Positions 24,744-36,600 of a stretch of 64,000 nucleotides of DNA are shown here, piece by piece. The stretch comes from Paguma larvata. Taxonomy: Eukaryota; Chordata; Mammalia; Carnivora; Viverridae. A program made the translations under genes and the position numbers. The notes under the pieces were generated by a model. That model was not told where the DNA came from. It saw only the letters and a program-made list of their open reading frames with translations, and ran no database searches. The number at the start of each line of letters is the position of its first letter. The stretch's first letter is position 1. The DNA lies in assembly GCA_030068075.1 (NCBI GenBank), contig CM057827.1, forward strand, positions 72,802,500-72,866,499, given 5' to 3'.

Positions 24744-24985
24744 GGGGCGCCTTGAGTGGCTCAGTTGGTTAAGCATCTGACTTTTGATTTTGGCTCAGGT
24801 CATGATCTCACGGTTCATGAGACTGAGCCCTGTGTCAGGCTCTGTGCTAATAATGTGGAGCCTACTTGGGATTCTCTCTCTCTCTCTCTCTCTCCTTTTC
24901 AAAATAAACAAAGGAAAGAAGGGAAGGAGGGAGGGAGGAAAGAAGGAAGGAAGGAAGGCAGGCAGGCAGGCGAGCAGGCATAAGA
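24744..24985 (+). mobile_element. CAN-SINE with GGAA/GGCA-type tail
   Basis: Head 'ggggcgccttgagtggctc'; the A-tail has grown into a purine microsatellite (gggagga, aagg, ggca units) over about 70 bp. Confidence 0.9.
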
Positions 24986-25702
24986 GAAGGAAGAGTGAGT
25001 TGAAAGTGCATTTAAAGAGAACATTAGGCTCCACTCATAGAAACAGCATCTTCTATGCAGAACTACCTGAGCAGCTGAGAGGTGAAAAGCCGGGGCACTG
25101 AAAATAGTGGACTGAAATAGGGCACTGAAAATAGAAAGACTTCTGGCTTTCACACCCTGTGACAGAGCAGCAGCAGCCATTGGACTTGCACACATTTGTC
25201 AAGATAGTAATTCGCATTCTTGGAATAAATCACAAAAGCATATCTCTCAAATTGAAGTTCATGCAAATTAAAACAAATGAAAAGGTGGAACGGTCATACC
25301 CATAGACTCAGCGAGGACTGTGATCCTTTTAAGCTCCAGAACCTTATTTTCCTATAATTCTATGTTATGGGAGAGGAGGTTCCCTGAGGCTCTTTCTAAG
25401 GGTTAGGGAAAGGTTAGAGATCTTCCACGTCCCAAGAATTCAAAGATTTGTATATGATAAGCCAAGATTTTGTCCTGGGTTGGTAGGGTTTTCTTCAAGA
25501 AATACCACTGTAATCTGATCTAGAAATGAGTTTTGAGGATTTGGGGAGTTGAGGGGTACTGAGTTTTGTTCTCAGTTCACCCTGATTCTAGGTTTTACAT
25601 GGAGAAATCACCTGAGGAACTTTTACCTTATCTCTACCAATGCCTCATGGTCTCCCTCAGCCAAAGGATAAAGACGTAAGAAATGCCATCAGCTGATGTC
25701 TT

Positions 25703-25755
25703 TTATTTTTTTTTAATAATTTATTGTCAAATTGGTTTCCATATAACACCCAGTG
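25703..25755 (-). mobile_element. Very short L1 3' end
   Basis: Reverse complement of the carnivore L1 3' terminus ('ctgggtgttatatggaaacc', then A-tail), flanked by a short duplication 'gatgtctt'. A severely 5'-truncated insertion. Confidence 0.75.
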
Positions 25756-26789
25756 TGATGTCTTAATCATAGGTCATGCTTCTGTCTTTTCTTGTGTGCC
25801 TCATGCAAGGGCTCTAAAAATACCTTCTAGACCACCTCCTCCATATACCTTGTGACTAGAAGTCCAAATTAAGGTTATTTGAAATTTATGATTTTTAATA
25901 CAACCTAGAAACGCTAGAGATTCATGGTACGGCATCATCCTAAAAGTTGCTTGTTTCAATCTTTGGCCTTTTCCTCCTCTGAAAGCATGGGCCAAGGACA
26001 GGAGGAAGCCCTAGATGTCTGTCTTCCATGCTCTAAAAATTCTACAAAAGCACCCATCGAAGGCTAGAGGAATGAGGATGGAGAAAATTAAAAGACTAAC
26101 TTGACCTTTGCTCAATAAACTCAGCCTTGTTGGCCAGGCCTCCTTGAAGGGTTTTTTCCATCTTTCTTATCTTGTAGATACATGGCAAGGTCACAGTATA
26201 ATCGCTGTGAGTGACCATAAGAAGAGACTCTAGGTAATAGTATGTGCCCAAGGGAGTTCAGGTTTTAGTTTAAACATCTTCTGAGTTCTTATCATTAAAA
26301 AGAAATTCAGTGTCTCCTGGTATCTGGCTGAGTTCCACAATAATAGCCATTGAATTGTGGGATCATAGAACATCAGAGCAGTCTTCTACCCATAGGAGAA
26401 AAACACATTTTTCATATACCAAATTTTTATGCATGTTTCTACCTATCTATACACAATCTGTTTTGAAATCGAGAGCAGAGCTACTCAAAGTTTGGTTTGT
26501 AAACTAATGCCAGTCCACAAATTATTAATGGTTCATAATAAGTACAGAAATTGAGAGTAAGCATTTAGAAATTGTTATAGGAATTTAAACAGTAATCTTA
26601 TATATTTGACAAATTTAATAATAAAAACTGAAGATTGTAGGTGATATGCTTTTTACTTCATTTTCCTAGTTCCTCATTTTTATTATATTTTATGAAAGTA
26701 TTGTTCCATGACAGACCAGAAATTAAAACAAAGAAATAAACAATTGTTCTTTCATCACAGAAAGTTTGAGAAACCCTACTTGAGAGAAA

Positions 26790-26985
26790 CTAGGTAACCA
26801 AGTGAGTAAAAGCATGGACTTGGAACAAGACTGCCTGAGTTCAAATCTCCATGCCTTCCTTCCCCTGTCTGTAAAATAGGAACAATAACAGTACCTACTT
26901 CTTGGGGATCTGGTAAGAATTAGATGAGTCACGATGGGTGAAACATTTAACTAATGTACTAAGTGTTCAGTAAGTCTAGCTTGAC
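26790..26985 (+). mobile_element. MIR
   Basis: 'agtaaaagcatggacttgga', 'gcctgagttcaaatctcc' and 'tgtctgtaaaataggaacaa' in MIR order. Confidence 0.8.
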
Positions 26986-27189
26986 TATTCTTTTACTGAC
27001 CCAATAGTGCAAGTATTACCTTGTTACTCTTCCTCAAAAATGTCTTTATTACTGGTATTTATTTAATTGTTCAGATGATATCTGGGCTAAGTTCTTCAGT
27101 TTTCAAAAAATTTATATATGTGGAACTGCTATTCTTTCAAATACCTTATCTTTCTGTCCAGGACAATGGATGTGTTTTCTATCAGTTAG

Positions 27190-27550
27190 GATAGTGACTG
27201 AATCTCAACAACTTAAAATAACAAAGATTTATTTCTTACTCATGCCACATTCCCGGTGAGGATTCATGAGGGATTCTGCTCTACTTTGCTCACACTTACA
27301 TTTTCAATGACTGCCAAGGCAGGAAAAAGGAAATGTGGCAAAAACCAGCCAACAAAACCTGTGGGCTCTAAGTCTTCAATCTAGAAACAAAACACATCAC
27401 TTCCACTCGTATTTTATAAATGTGAGCAAAGCAAGTCACATAGCCCTACCCAATGTCAAAAGGGAGAGAAGTATCATCCTGCCTTGAATTGGGAAGAACC
27501 AGGAACCAGATACACAGTTACACCCCCAAAGAACCTATTGGCATTGGTGC
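27190..27550. mobile_element. Old dispersed repeat, family not assigned
   Basis: 'acttaaaataacaaagattt' at the start and 'gcaagtcacatagccctacc' near the end are familiar from old mammalian repeats; name not recalled with certainty. Confidence 0.4.
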
Positions 27551-27559
27551 TTTTCCAGT

Positions 27560-27990
27560 AAAATGGCTCTTAATCCTTTTTAAAAAATCATTTAACATTT
27601 ACAGAAGAGTATTCCTATACACCTTTCACCAAGCTTCCTCTAACATTAACACCTTACACAGTCATGTTACATTTACGAAAACAAGAGATTAACATTGGTA
27701 CAATATTAACTACAGACATAATTTGGATTTCCCATTTTCCACAGTCCAGAATACAACATTGCGTTTATTCATCCTGTCTCCTTAGTCTCCTCTAATTGTG
27801 AGTTTTTCAGTCTTTCTGTAACCTTGACACTTTTGAAGAATAGTTTTTTGTAGAATGTCTTTCAGTTTGGCTTTGTTTGTCTCATGTTTTCTCATGAGTA
27901 GAATAAGACTGTAGGTAGATTTAAGGGATGAATAAAGGATAGGATATGCCTTTGTTACATATCTGAAGCACATGCTTTCGACATGATTTC
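27560..27990. mobile_element. L1M-like 3' end fragment
   Basis: 'agagtattcctatacacctt', 'taacattggtacaatattaa' and 'gtctccttagtctcctctaa' are features of old L1 3' ends. Confidence 0.55.
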
Positions 27991-28037
27991 TTACTGGTGA
28001 TGTTAATTTTGATCACTTTTTAAAAAAATTTTTTTTT

Positions 28038-28243
28038 GGTGTACCTGAGTGGCTCCATCAGTTAAGCATCCAACTTTAGCTCAGGTCATGATCTCGCAGT
28101 TTTCATGATCTCTGCATCGGGCTCTGTGCTGAAGGCACGGAGCCTGGAACCTGCTTGAAATTCTGCGTCTCCCTCTCTCTCTACTCCTTCCCCACTCACA
28201 AGCTGTCTCTCTCTCAAAAATAAATAAACATTAAAAAAAAAAA
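28038..28243 (+). mobile_element. CAN-SINE
   Basis: Head 'ggtgtacctgagtggctcc', body, CT tract and 'aaataaataaacatt' tail. Confidence 0.9.
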
Positions 28244-28605
28244 TTCCCTTCCATCCCTTGCTGAATGTTTATCATGAAAGGGTGTTGGATTTTGCCAAAT
28301 GCCTTTTCTGTATCTCATGAGATAGTCTTGTGACTTTTGTCCTACCCTGATGGATTTGCATATGTTGAACCAACCTTGTATTCCTTTGATAAATCTGACT
28401 CCATCATGGTGTATCATCCTTTTTATGTTACTGGTTTAGGCTTGGTAGCATTTTTTGTGTATCTATATTCTTAAGGAACGTTGGTCTGTAGTTTTCTTTC
28501 CTGGTGATATCTTTATCTGGCTTTGTTTTCATATTGCCTCATAAAATAAGTTGGGAAATATTCTCTTATACTTTTTGGAGAAGTGTGTAGTCTAGTTTTA
28601 GCAGC
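28244..28605 (-). mobile_element. L1 ORF2 remnant
   Basis: Antisense of the reverse-transcriptase part of L1 ORF2: 'atcatgaaagggtgttggat', 'catatgttgaaccaaccttg' and 'ggtctgtagttttctttcct'. Broken by stops. Confidence 0.75.
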
Positions 28606-29174
28606 AGCACAGTATTTCAATGAGTGAATATATTTAACTAGTTCCTTTTCTAGGGATCTTTTTGCATATAACAATGTTACATTGATACCATCTATACAAA
28701 CATGTACATCTGAAAGGGTATGTACATTTTAAGTTTTGATTGGTAATCTGATCTCTAAAAAGTTACAGGCTATTGTTTTCATTTAAATAACCTTCATTGT
28801 TATCTAATGAGGTATGGTTTTGTTTGTGTATCTGTATTGCATGTGTTTACAAATAATCAGGAAGTCTTTGGATGTGACCTGGACTTTGGTACTTCTTAAA
28901 TGGAGCAGGGTATGTCAAAATTCATTTTATTTCTCTCCTTTCCTCCGTGAGATGTATTTAGGCTTAGTGACAAGTCCTCTAAGTGCTTCCAGATTTGGTT
29001 TGTGCTCAGACATCTCTGAGTCCTAGGATACGTGGTGGGAGACCTGGTCTGCAGTTGGTAAATGGGGGGAAAAGTCAAGTTAGAAGATTTGGATGGGAAC
29101 AAGGGAACAATTCAATCTCTGTTGTCTCTACCCTTCTTGAAATAACTTCAGTTTGCATAAAAATGGAATTAAGT

Positions 29175-29410
29175 GGGGAAAAACATCGGTCTCCATTAGC
29201 ATTCTTTAATGCACAGAAGCTATTCTGCTGTGAAGGAACAGGATCCTGAGTAACTTGCAGTAGCTGTGGGATACATAGAGCAATGAGTACTTTCTGTCCT
29301 GAAAATGAAGAAGTATGAACGTGAGAACAAATAGGTGTTTGGAGAAGTTGAGCCCAAAGAAGCCAGTGGTAGATTTGTGTGATTTTTATTATATAAAATA
29401 TCAGAAAACT
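29175..29410 (+). pseudogene. Decayed copy of TEP1 last exon and 3' UTR
   Basis: It matches the TEP1 final exon and 3' UTR at 24,219-24,458. There is an identical 15-mer 'gtactttctgtcctg' (29,287-29,301 against 24,329-24,343) and good similarity on both sides. The penultimate Trp codon of TEP1 (TGG) reads TGA here, and a one-base deletion lies upstream, so it is non-coding. It overlaps the 3' UTR and flank of PARP2. Confidence 0.7.
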
Positions 29411-29478
29411 CAAAAGTACAACACTGCCCATTTTCTTGTTTGAAGATCACGTCTTATCTGTGTTATTTACTTTGACAT
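29365..29478 (-). promoter_or_regulatory. PARP2: PARP2 3' UTR and poly(A) signal
   Basis: On the minus strand an AATAAA is found at 29,390-29,385, about 90 nt after the stop codon, giving a short 3' UTR. This zone is built from sequence homologous to the TEP1 3' UTR. Confidence 0.7.
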
Positions 29479-31918
29479 TCACCACAGCTGCAGGAAATTA
29501 AATCGAACCTTTAGAAGGTAGCGCATGCGGACCTGGTTGGGGCTATAGACGATGAATTCATTGTAGTTGAGGGTATAACCCTCTGGATTCAGAATTCCTG
29601 TGTCACTTGCTGGTCCTAAGGGTACTGTACTCCCATTCCTGCCAAGTGGAAGAAAGGTGTATCAACATCGGCATCAGGGTCAGAAGGTGGAACACAGAAA
29701 GTAGAGTCTTATCTGACCAAAAGAAGTCTTCTGGCCCTGTAGGTTCCGAGTACTTACAGGGTGATGAAGGACGCAGGACTGGGAGCCATCTTGCCCAGTC
29801 CCTTGGTGCTATGTTTGCCCTGAAGTAATCTTTCTGCCTCAGGATTGGCCTCTAGTAGCTCATTACACTCACCTAGAGCTACCTGCAAAGCAAAAGATCT
29901 TTGAATACCCACATCCTACTGACAACTGGATGGCTCTAAGGCCGAACAGAAAATCCCATCAGTACTTTCTTCCCCTACTCCTGCAAAGGAACAGATTAAT
30001 AAACTAGAGATCATAAATATGTTCATCTCACCTCTGATAAAAGCAGCAGTCCGGTATCCTTTACACGAGAAGCAAAGCAGTAATTGGCACTCTTAGAAGA
30101 CATGTCGGCAAAGTAGATTCCTTTCCCAAACTGAAATATATCAACAACCATGAAGGTCAGCTGCTTAACCCATTATGTTAGAAAGGAGGCCAGGACCACT
30201 GACCCTGTGTTTCCCTTATCTTAAACACTATATAGACCCTTCTCCATTTCCCCTTGCAGTTTTGTTCCAGAGAAGGCAGGTGTATTGGTGAGTCGTTGCT
30301 TCCTGAGGGGGTAAGATGGGATATCTTTAGGAATTTAAAGCAAGAGGGACATAGTAAGAAATGTTAGGGTTATCAGTGAGACGGTTTAATTCTTGGGAAG
30401 GGTGCTACCTAATCCTAATCTAGAAAAACAAGAGTAAAAAAAGGACTGAGAAAATTATTGTATCCTTTATCCCCATGCCTCCTCCTAGGATTCAATTGCT
30501 ACTCACCATGTACCCTGTGATGGGAGCCTCAGGGGGGGCAATTCGAAGCCCATGGCTCAGGATTCCCACCCAGTTACTAAGTCTGGAACCATGCCACAGC
30601 AGCATCCTAGGAAAAAGCTATTATTAGTGTCTTCTGTTGCTCTCCAGCAGGGATAGGCCATAAGCACAAAAAAGCCGTTTTCTGCCATTTTCCAGAAGTC
30701 CGATAACTGCACTTCGGGCAAGGGAATGTCTTCCCAAATCCAAAGATAAACTCAGACCTGTTATGAAGGTCCTCTCTGAAGGCTTCTTTTTCACCCTCCT
30801 TCTCTACTTCAAAAACATCCAGCAAGGTCATGGTATAGTCCCTGTGTGTGGGAGCATGAGTAGACTGTAGGTACTGGGAAATTACCTGTGAAAAGAAATG
30901 AAAGAAATGCCTGAAATGGACTCTACAAGAGACTAGACTGAGCTGAAGAACCTCAGGACTTCTAGGAAAAACTGGGAATGGTCTCACAAGTCAGTGAGAG
31001 AGCTCTACCTTCCCCAGTTCCTGGTACACAGAAATTCTCTTTGTAAAAGTTTGCTCTTAATCAGAAAAAGTCAGAGAACACTGAGGTTAGGAGGATGAGT
31101 CTTAAAGGTAGGAAAATACATGATCATTTTTCATACTTTGAACTCATGACTTTCATGGTCTAGGGGGCGCAAGGCACAATGAAGTTTCCTATAGTGCTGG
31201 TCCAATGGGTGTTCTGGGCTCTGCAGTTCTGTCTTCACGAGCTTAATGGCAATTTCAATGTCTCCCAAAGCCTGGCAAGATGAGATACAGGATCAGTATG
31301 TAGGAACTTGGGAACAGAGAGTTAATACTTCCCAATCCACAGATGTCTCACCTCTAATAGCTGTACTTTGTCTGACAGCTCTTTTTCTGTCCGGATTAAT
31401 GGAGGGGTACGGAGTCTAAGAACAGAGATATAATTCATAATCAGTTCTCTGATGTGTGGCCAAAGTAACATGACTAAAAATAACAGACTAAAGATAGGTT
31501 CTTTAGAAAATAAGTATTGGGGCGCCTGGGTGGCTCAGTGGGTTGAGCGTCTGACTTGAGCTCACTCAAGTTGAGTTATGATCTCACTGTTTGTGAGTTT
31601 GAGCCCCATGTCGGGCTCTGTGCTGACAGCTCAGAACCTAGAGCCCACTTTGGACTGTGTGTTTCCCTTTCTCTCTGTTCCTCCCCTGCTCACCCTCTGT
31701 CTCTTTCCTTCAAAAATAAACTTCAAAAGAATTAAAAAAAATAAATATGAAAAACTGGGGTTTTCCAAGTGAGGGAGAATCTTTAAAGATACTTTAACTT
31801 CCAAATATATAAAGAGAGGTTATGTATATACTCTGAGGAGGATAAAACAAACACATTGTATAGATTTTGACATTTGGGACTAGAACTGAAATTCTTTTTT
31901 ATGGGTTCCTTTCATATA

Positions 31919-31959
<41 letters not shown>

Positions 31960-33699
31960 GCGTGTGTGTGTGTGTGTGTGTATGTGTGTGTTGCAGATGT
32001 ACATCTTTATAATTTGATATCTGTATACACTACAAAGTGATCCCAAGTCCAGTTACCATCTCTCACCATACTGTTGACCTCCTTCACCTATTTCGCCCAC
32101 CCCCAACCACCTTCCTCTGTCTGGTTCTCTGTATCTGTGAATTAGTTTTTGTTTTGTTTTGTATTTTTAGATTCCACATAAGCGAAATCATATGGTATTT
32201 GTCTTTCTCTGTTGACTTATTTTGCTTAGCATAATACTCTCAAGATCCATTCATTCATGTTGTGGCAAATGGCAAGCTCTCATTCTTTTTCATGGCCGAG
32301 TAGTATTCCATTGTATAACTATACCACATCTTCTTTATCCATTCATCTGTCAATGAACACTTAGGTTGTTTCCATATCTTGGCTATTGTAAATAATGCTG
32401 CAGTGAACATAAAGATGCACATATCTTTTCAAATTGATGTTTTCATATTCTTCAGATAAATACCCAGAGGTGGAATAGCTGGGCCATATGGTAGTTCTAT
32501 ACTTAATATTTTGAGGAATCTCCATACTGTTTTTCCTAGTGGCTATGCTAATTTACAATTCTACTAACAGTATATGAGAGCTCTTTTCTCCACATCCTCT
32601 CTAACACTTGTTATCTCCTGTTTTTTTAATATAATAGTCAAATCTTATTTTTTAAATGAGATCTATCAACATCAATAAAGAATAATTTGGATATAGTCCT
32701 ATTTAGAAGCAGAAGTAGACCTGTTGGCCCCTTAGGGTTATTTTTAGGTAACAGAGCTCTAAAGCAATAAAAGGAATAAAAATAGAATCGATACCAGAAT
32801 ACAGAATGAATGAAGATAAAATGTATTTTATATACCTACAATCATTTGAATTAGGGAGTTATATGTCTGAAGGTATTTTACTTGTTAGTTAGATAGCCAG
32901 ACCCATTTTCTCTTGGGTAACTTCCATTTGGTCAGAAAATATGGTTGTAATCAGGTCAGGAGATTGCGTTCCAAACCTGTCAGCAGACTAAATAGGCTAC
33001 CTCTAAATCATTCTGGCTCTGTATCTATCCAAGATGATTGTTTCATTATAAATGGAAGATTAAAAAGATTATAGCTTCTGCTGAGTGATATAGGGGATAT
33101 GGTTAGGTAGAAGACAAAGAGAAGTAACAGCACAGGCCTTACCCAAAGTCATGTGGGATCCTGGTGTAGAATTCATTGCATGCTTCCAGGAGAGCTCGTC
33201 CATGCTGGCCAGCCCGAATACAGTCCTCAATCTTCTTAAGAGACTGGTAGCCTGCCTTGATTTGTGCCCCTGTCAGCTTCCCTGCAGGCCCAGCCAAAGA
33301 CTATCAGACCCCACAATGGGGTCTTACCCTGTAAACTGTATTCACATGCCTAACCAACAAAGACTCTCACCTCTCAACTTTCAAAACAGCTTCTCCTCCC
33401 CTCACACTATCTCTTACCCCAGATCTCCTTTTCTTCATTCACACTATCAGCAAGCTTTAAATCATGAAGGTGACTAAATATCCCATGACAGGAACTAGGA
33501 AAATAAAGAGGGAATGTAGGATAGAATCTGAAGTCCTACCAAGCGGGGCTTTCTTGGTGTCATATTTCATTTCTACCATCATCTCTTCCATGGCCTGGAC
33601 ATTACAGATCAATTCTATCAGCTCCTGTACACGAAGATCTAGCTGTGATTCTGGTTTCAAGGGGGATTTAAGAGTTTCCTTTTTTGCTTCCTCTTCATT
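29479..33699 (-). CDS. PARP2: PARP2 exons 8-16: regulatory helical domain and ART catalytic domain
   Basis: Exons: 33540-33699, 33143-33281, 31352-31415, 31137-31271, 30758-30885, 30507-30606, 30032-30130, 29758-29882 and 29479-29638. The regulatory helices begin [16 protein letters not shown] and continue through [14 protein letters not shown]. The catalytic part contains [30 protein letters not shown] and [16 protein letters not shown], and ends FNFLQLW before TGA (29,481-29,479). The intron between exons 9 and 10 holds an L1 fragment, a CAN-SINE and a TG/TA microsatellite. Confidence 0.94.
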
Positions 33700-36600
33700 C
33701 TACAGCCAATAGAAAAGAAAAGGAAAGAAAAATATGAAAGTGTCAATTTTGAAGTCCCTGCAGGGGTTGGCTCTACAATATTCCTGGCAGGTGAACACCA
33801 ATCAGCCTCTGCTAGACACAGGTTCATTCCATTATTAACCTAGCTAGAGTACTCCATGTGATTCCACCTTCTACTCCTACCACTGCCTCCAATAGTTAAA
33901 CACTCAGAATACATCTAAAAGCCTCTCCTAATATGCTGGTAAGTATATAGAGACAGCTATTATGTCTCAGATCTACTCATCTTAAAACGACTAAGATTTT
34001 TACACTTTTCAGCTACTGTAGGTAACAGTTTTCAGCATCCTGGTTGCAACTCAGTTTGTCAAAATTATTATTATTTTTTATTGGTATGGTATATACTGGT
34101 AGTATATAACCAGAAGTGAAGACAACTTTAAATGCAGTTTCATCACTATGACTATATACTACTCCTCTCTTGATGTATACATTAAACTTCAGGACTTAAG
34201 ATTTTATAAGAACCATACTAGACAGTAGAAACTAGAAAGCATTTTCTATCTTCCTTCTATAGTCCTTTAAGATTACAAAGATCCGTGAAAGTTACCCCTG
34301 TGGGAACTATTATCTTCAGTTAGGTGGTGAACAGCAAGACTCAAGACACCCTGGTCTATTCTAGTCTAGGACCTGATCTAAGCCATTCTGCTAGACTTCA
34401 CCTTGGTTAGGAGGAAGTAGTTTTCTCCCCAAATGTGTAGTCAGAGTTTACCTGTGCATTGGTGGCATAGTCCATCTCTAGCATATCATATTTTCCAGGC
34501 ACCTTCTTAAACTTCTTACGATCCTCCCAATTGTTTTTTGTTTTGTCAAGGAATCTGTAAAGTCCACAATGGTGAGAAAAATCTTACAAATAAGGGTCTA
34601 CTAGGAATGGGCTTATAATTGTTTCTTTAAAACATCTCCAAACTATGTCATTTTTCCCCCCAAACTATTTCTTAGAACTCTTTTATACCCAGCTTCCCAC
34701 AAATCTGGATTCTAAATTAGGATCCTGAATGGAAAGAAAAGTTCTGGAGACAAAGGGAACAAAAGGATGGGGAAAAGGGCCCTTGAGCTTCTCAAAGGCC
34801 CCAAAATACCACACGAGCCACTGAGATTTTCTTTCTCTAAAAGATTCTCTGAGACTCCAGAAAGCTCTGCATCCACATCATAGTGAAAGAATTTTTAAAA
34901 CTCTAGCTGCATTATTCTCACCCCACCCACTTGGTTTCCCAAGTCTCCTAGATTGTTGGTCATGTGTTAATTACATTAGAGTCTTCCATCTTTAACCAAT
35001 TTCGCCATCAGGTGATATAATCACTAACTAAGGAGGCAGTTTGGAGTTCCAGTCACAAAATGTCACAGTGGAAATACATTAACACTGAGCCCGAATCACA
35101 CTTCCTATAAAATTCTTAAAGACACATCCAAGAAGAATGGTATTTTATTGGTACTCACTTCTTCTGAAAGATTTCCTTGGCTTTGTTGAGGTCCCCTGAA
35201 CAAGCCACCAAGCTGTGCTGCCCCATTTTCCCCACTGCAAAGTAAATGCCACACATAAGATGGTTTTCTGCCAATCCAAGAAGAGTTCTCTCCCGTAAGG
35301 AGTCAGCTCTCTAATGTCTCCCTGCTTAGCATGTGATAAATGGACAGGAAGGGGAGAAGGAAAGGCGAATGGGTCCAGGAAACTGATCTGTTGATATTAG
35401 TTACCTGCTAACTGCCACAGTCCCTGAACAGCATTAGCAGCGCAACTGCGGGACACTTCCCAGTCTCCACAGGTTGCTGTTAGTTTTTCCAAAATTAAAC
35501 TGCTCTTGCTATTCCATTTGCAAGCCCCTCCCAGGTTACAGAGCCTCCATTCTACCAACTGAAAGCCAGAGGATCTTTTGGCTACTCACTAAGCTGCTTC
35601 TGGCTTTCTGAATGACAAATCGGAAAATCCATAATCAAAGTCATTACCCCGGCCCCATCTCATCCAAACACTGAAGTGCCTCTGGGCATCATCTTCTAAC
35701 AGCTGAATCAAATAGTACTTGTTGTTGTTGAACTGAAGATTAGTCTATGATGAGAGAAAGATGAACATAAGAGAGAGGTTTACAAATGGAAGCCAATAAA
35801 CTGACAACTCTTCGTTGGTCACAGGTACCAGTAATTGTTGTAAGGAAAAGGCTAATGTAAGGCTAATATAAGGGACTTCAGAGTTAAAGATCTGGGCATT
35901 GGGACACTGTCATCAGTAATTATCAAGAAAAAATTCCCATAAAGAGAATAGCTCCCTCCTTTACCTGATTTAGCATGACATCATAGACATCCTTCCCTTC
36001 ACAGTACACATGGGCCTAGAGAGAAATGGAAAAAACTGACATCAGTATAGTCTCAGCCCTAATGAGATCCTAAGTGACGCTCTAAATTTTCTTCTGCCTC
36101 AAAGTGTCATTCTCCAGCACTACCAACAGCCATCTTCCAGGGGAAAAAAATGCAAAAGTATGTTCTTCTATACATAACCTGTTATTATAATGAAAACATG
36201 TTTGTTTGTTTTTTTGTAATTACAGAAAAACAAATGATTCTGACAGTTAAAGAAAACCTGCTCCAAAGGAAACATTTCTTCTGTATTCTTCAAATCTTTT
36301 TCACATTTATCAGTAACTCATGCCATACCAGGGCAGAGTTTCTCAATAGAACAGAGACGGTTCTTCCTTGATAATGGTATAATTTTCTAATTGAGAAAGA
36401 GAATGAGGTGTGGAAAACTGATGACAACCCCAGAAGTTAGAAACACCCCGATTATTAACCCCAAACTGCACCACTCCTGTCTCCTAGCCTTGGAAAAAAT
36501 TAATCACTAGTAGTGTTTTGGAAAGGGCTCCTAAAATGAATACTAGCAGTGTTCTGGACAGGAATCCAAGTAACAAATGAACAACTGCCTTCTGAGACAC

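Larger units (their letters stand above)
24466..29174. other. TEP1-PARP2 intergenic spacer
   Basis: No gene is seen. The content is mobile sequence: a CAN-SINE at 24.74 kb with a GGAA-type tail, a tiny L1 3' end at 25.70 kb, a MIR at 26.8 kb, an unassigned old repeat at about 27.19-27.55 kb, an L1M-like 3' end at 27.56-27.99 kb, a CAN-SINE at 28.04 kb and an L1 ORF2 remnant at 28.25-28.6 kb. Bases 25,765-26,780 show nothing assignable. Confidence 0.7.

Noticed and set aside
29220..29330. An extra TEP1 WD40 coding exon
   Set aside because: The similarity to the TEP1 last exon is real, but it holds an early TGA and a one-base deletion, and it follows the TEP1 poly(A) site by nearly 5 kb.
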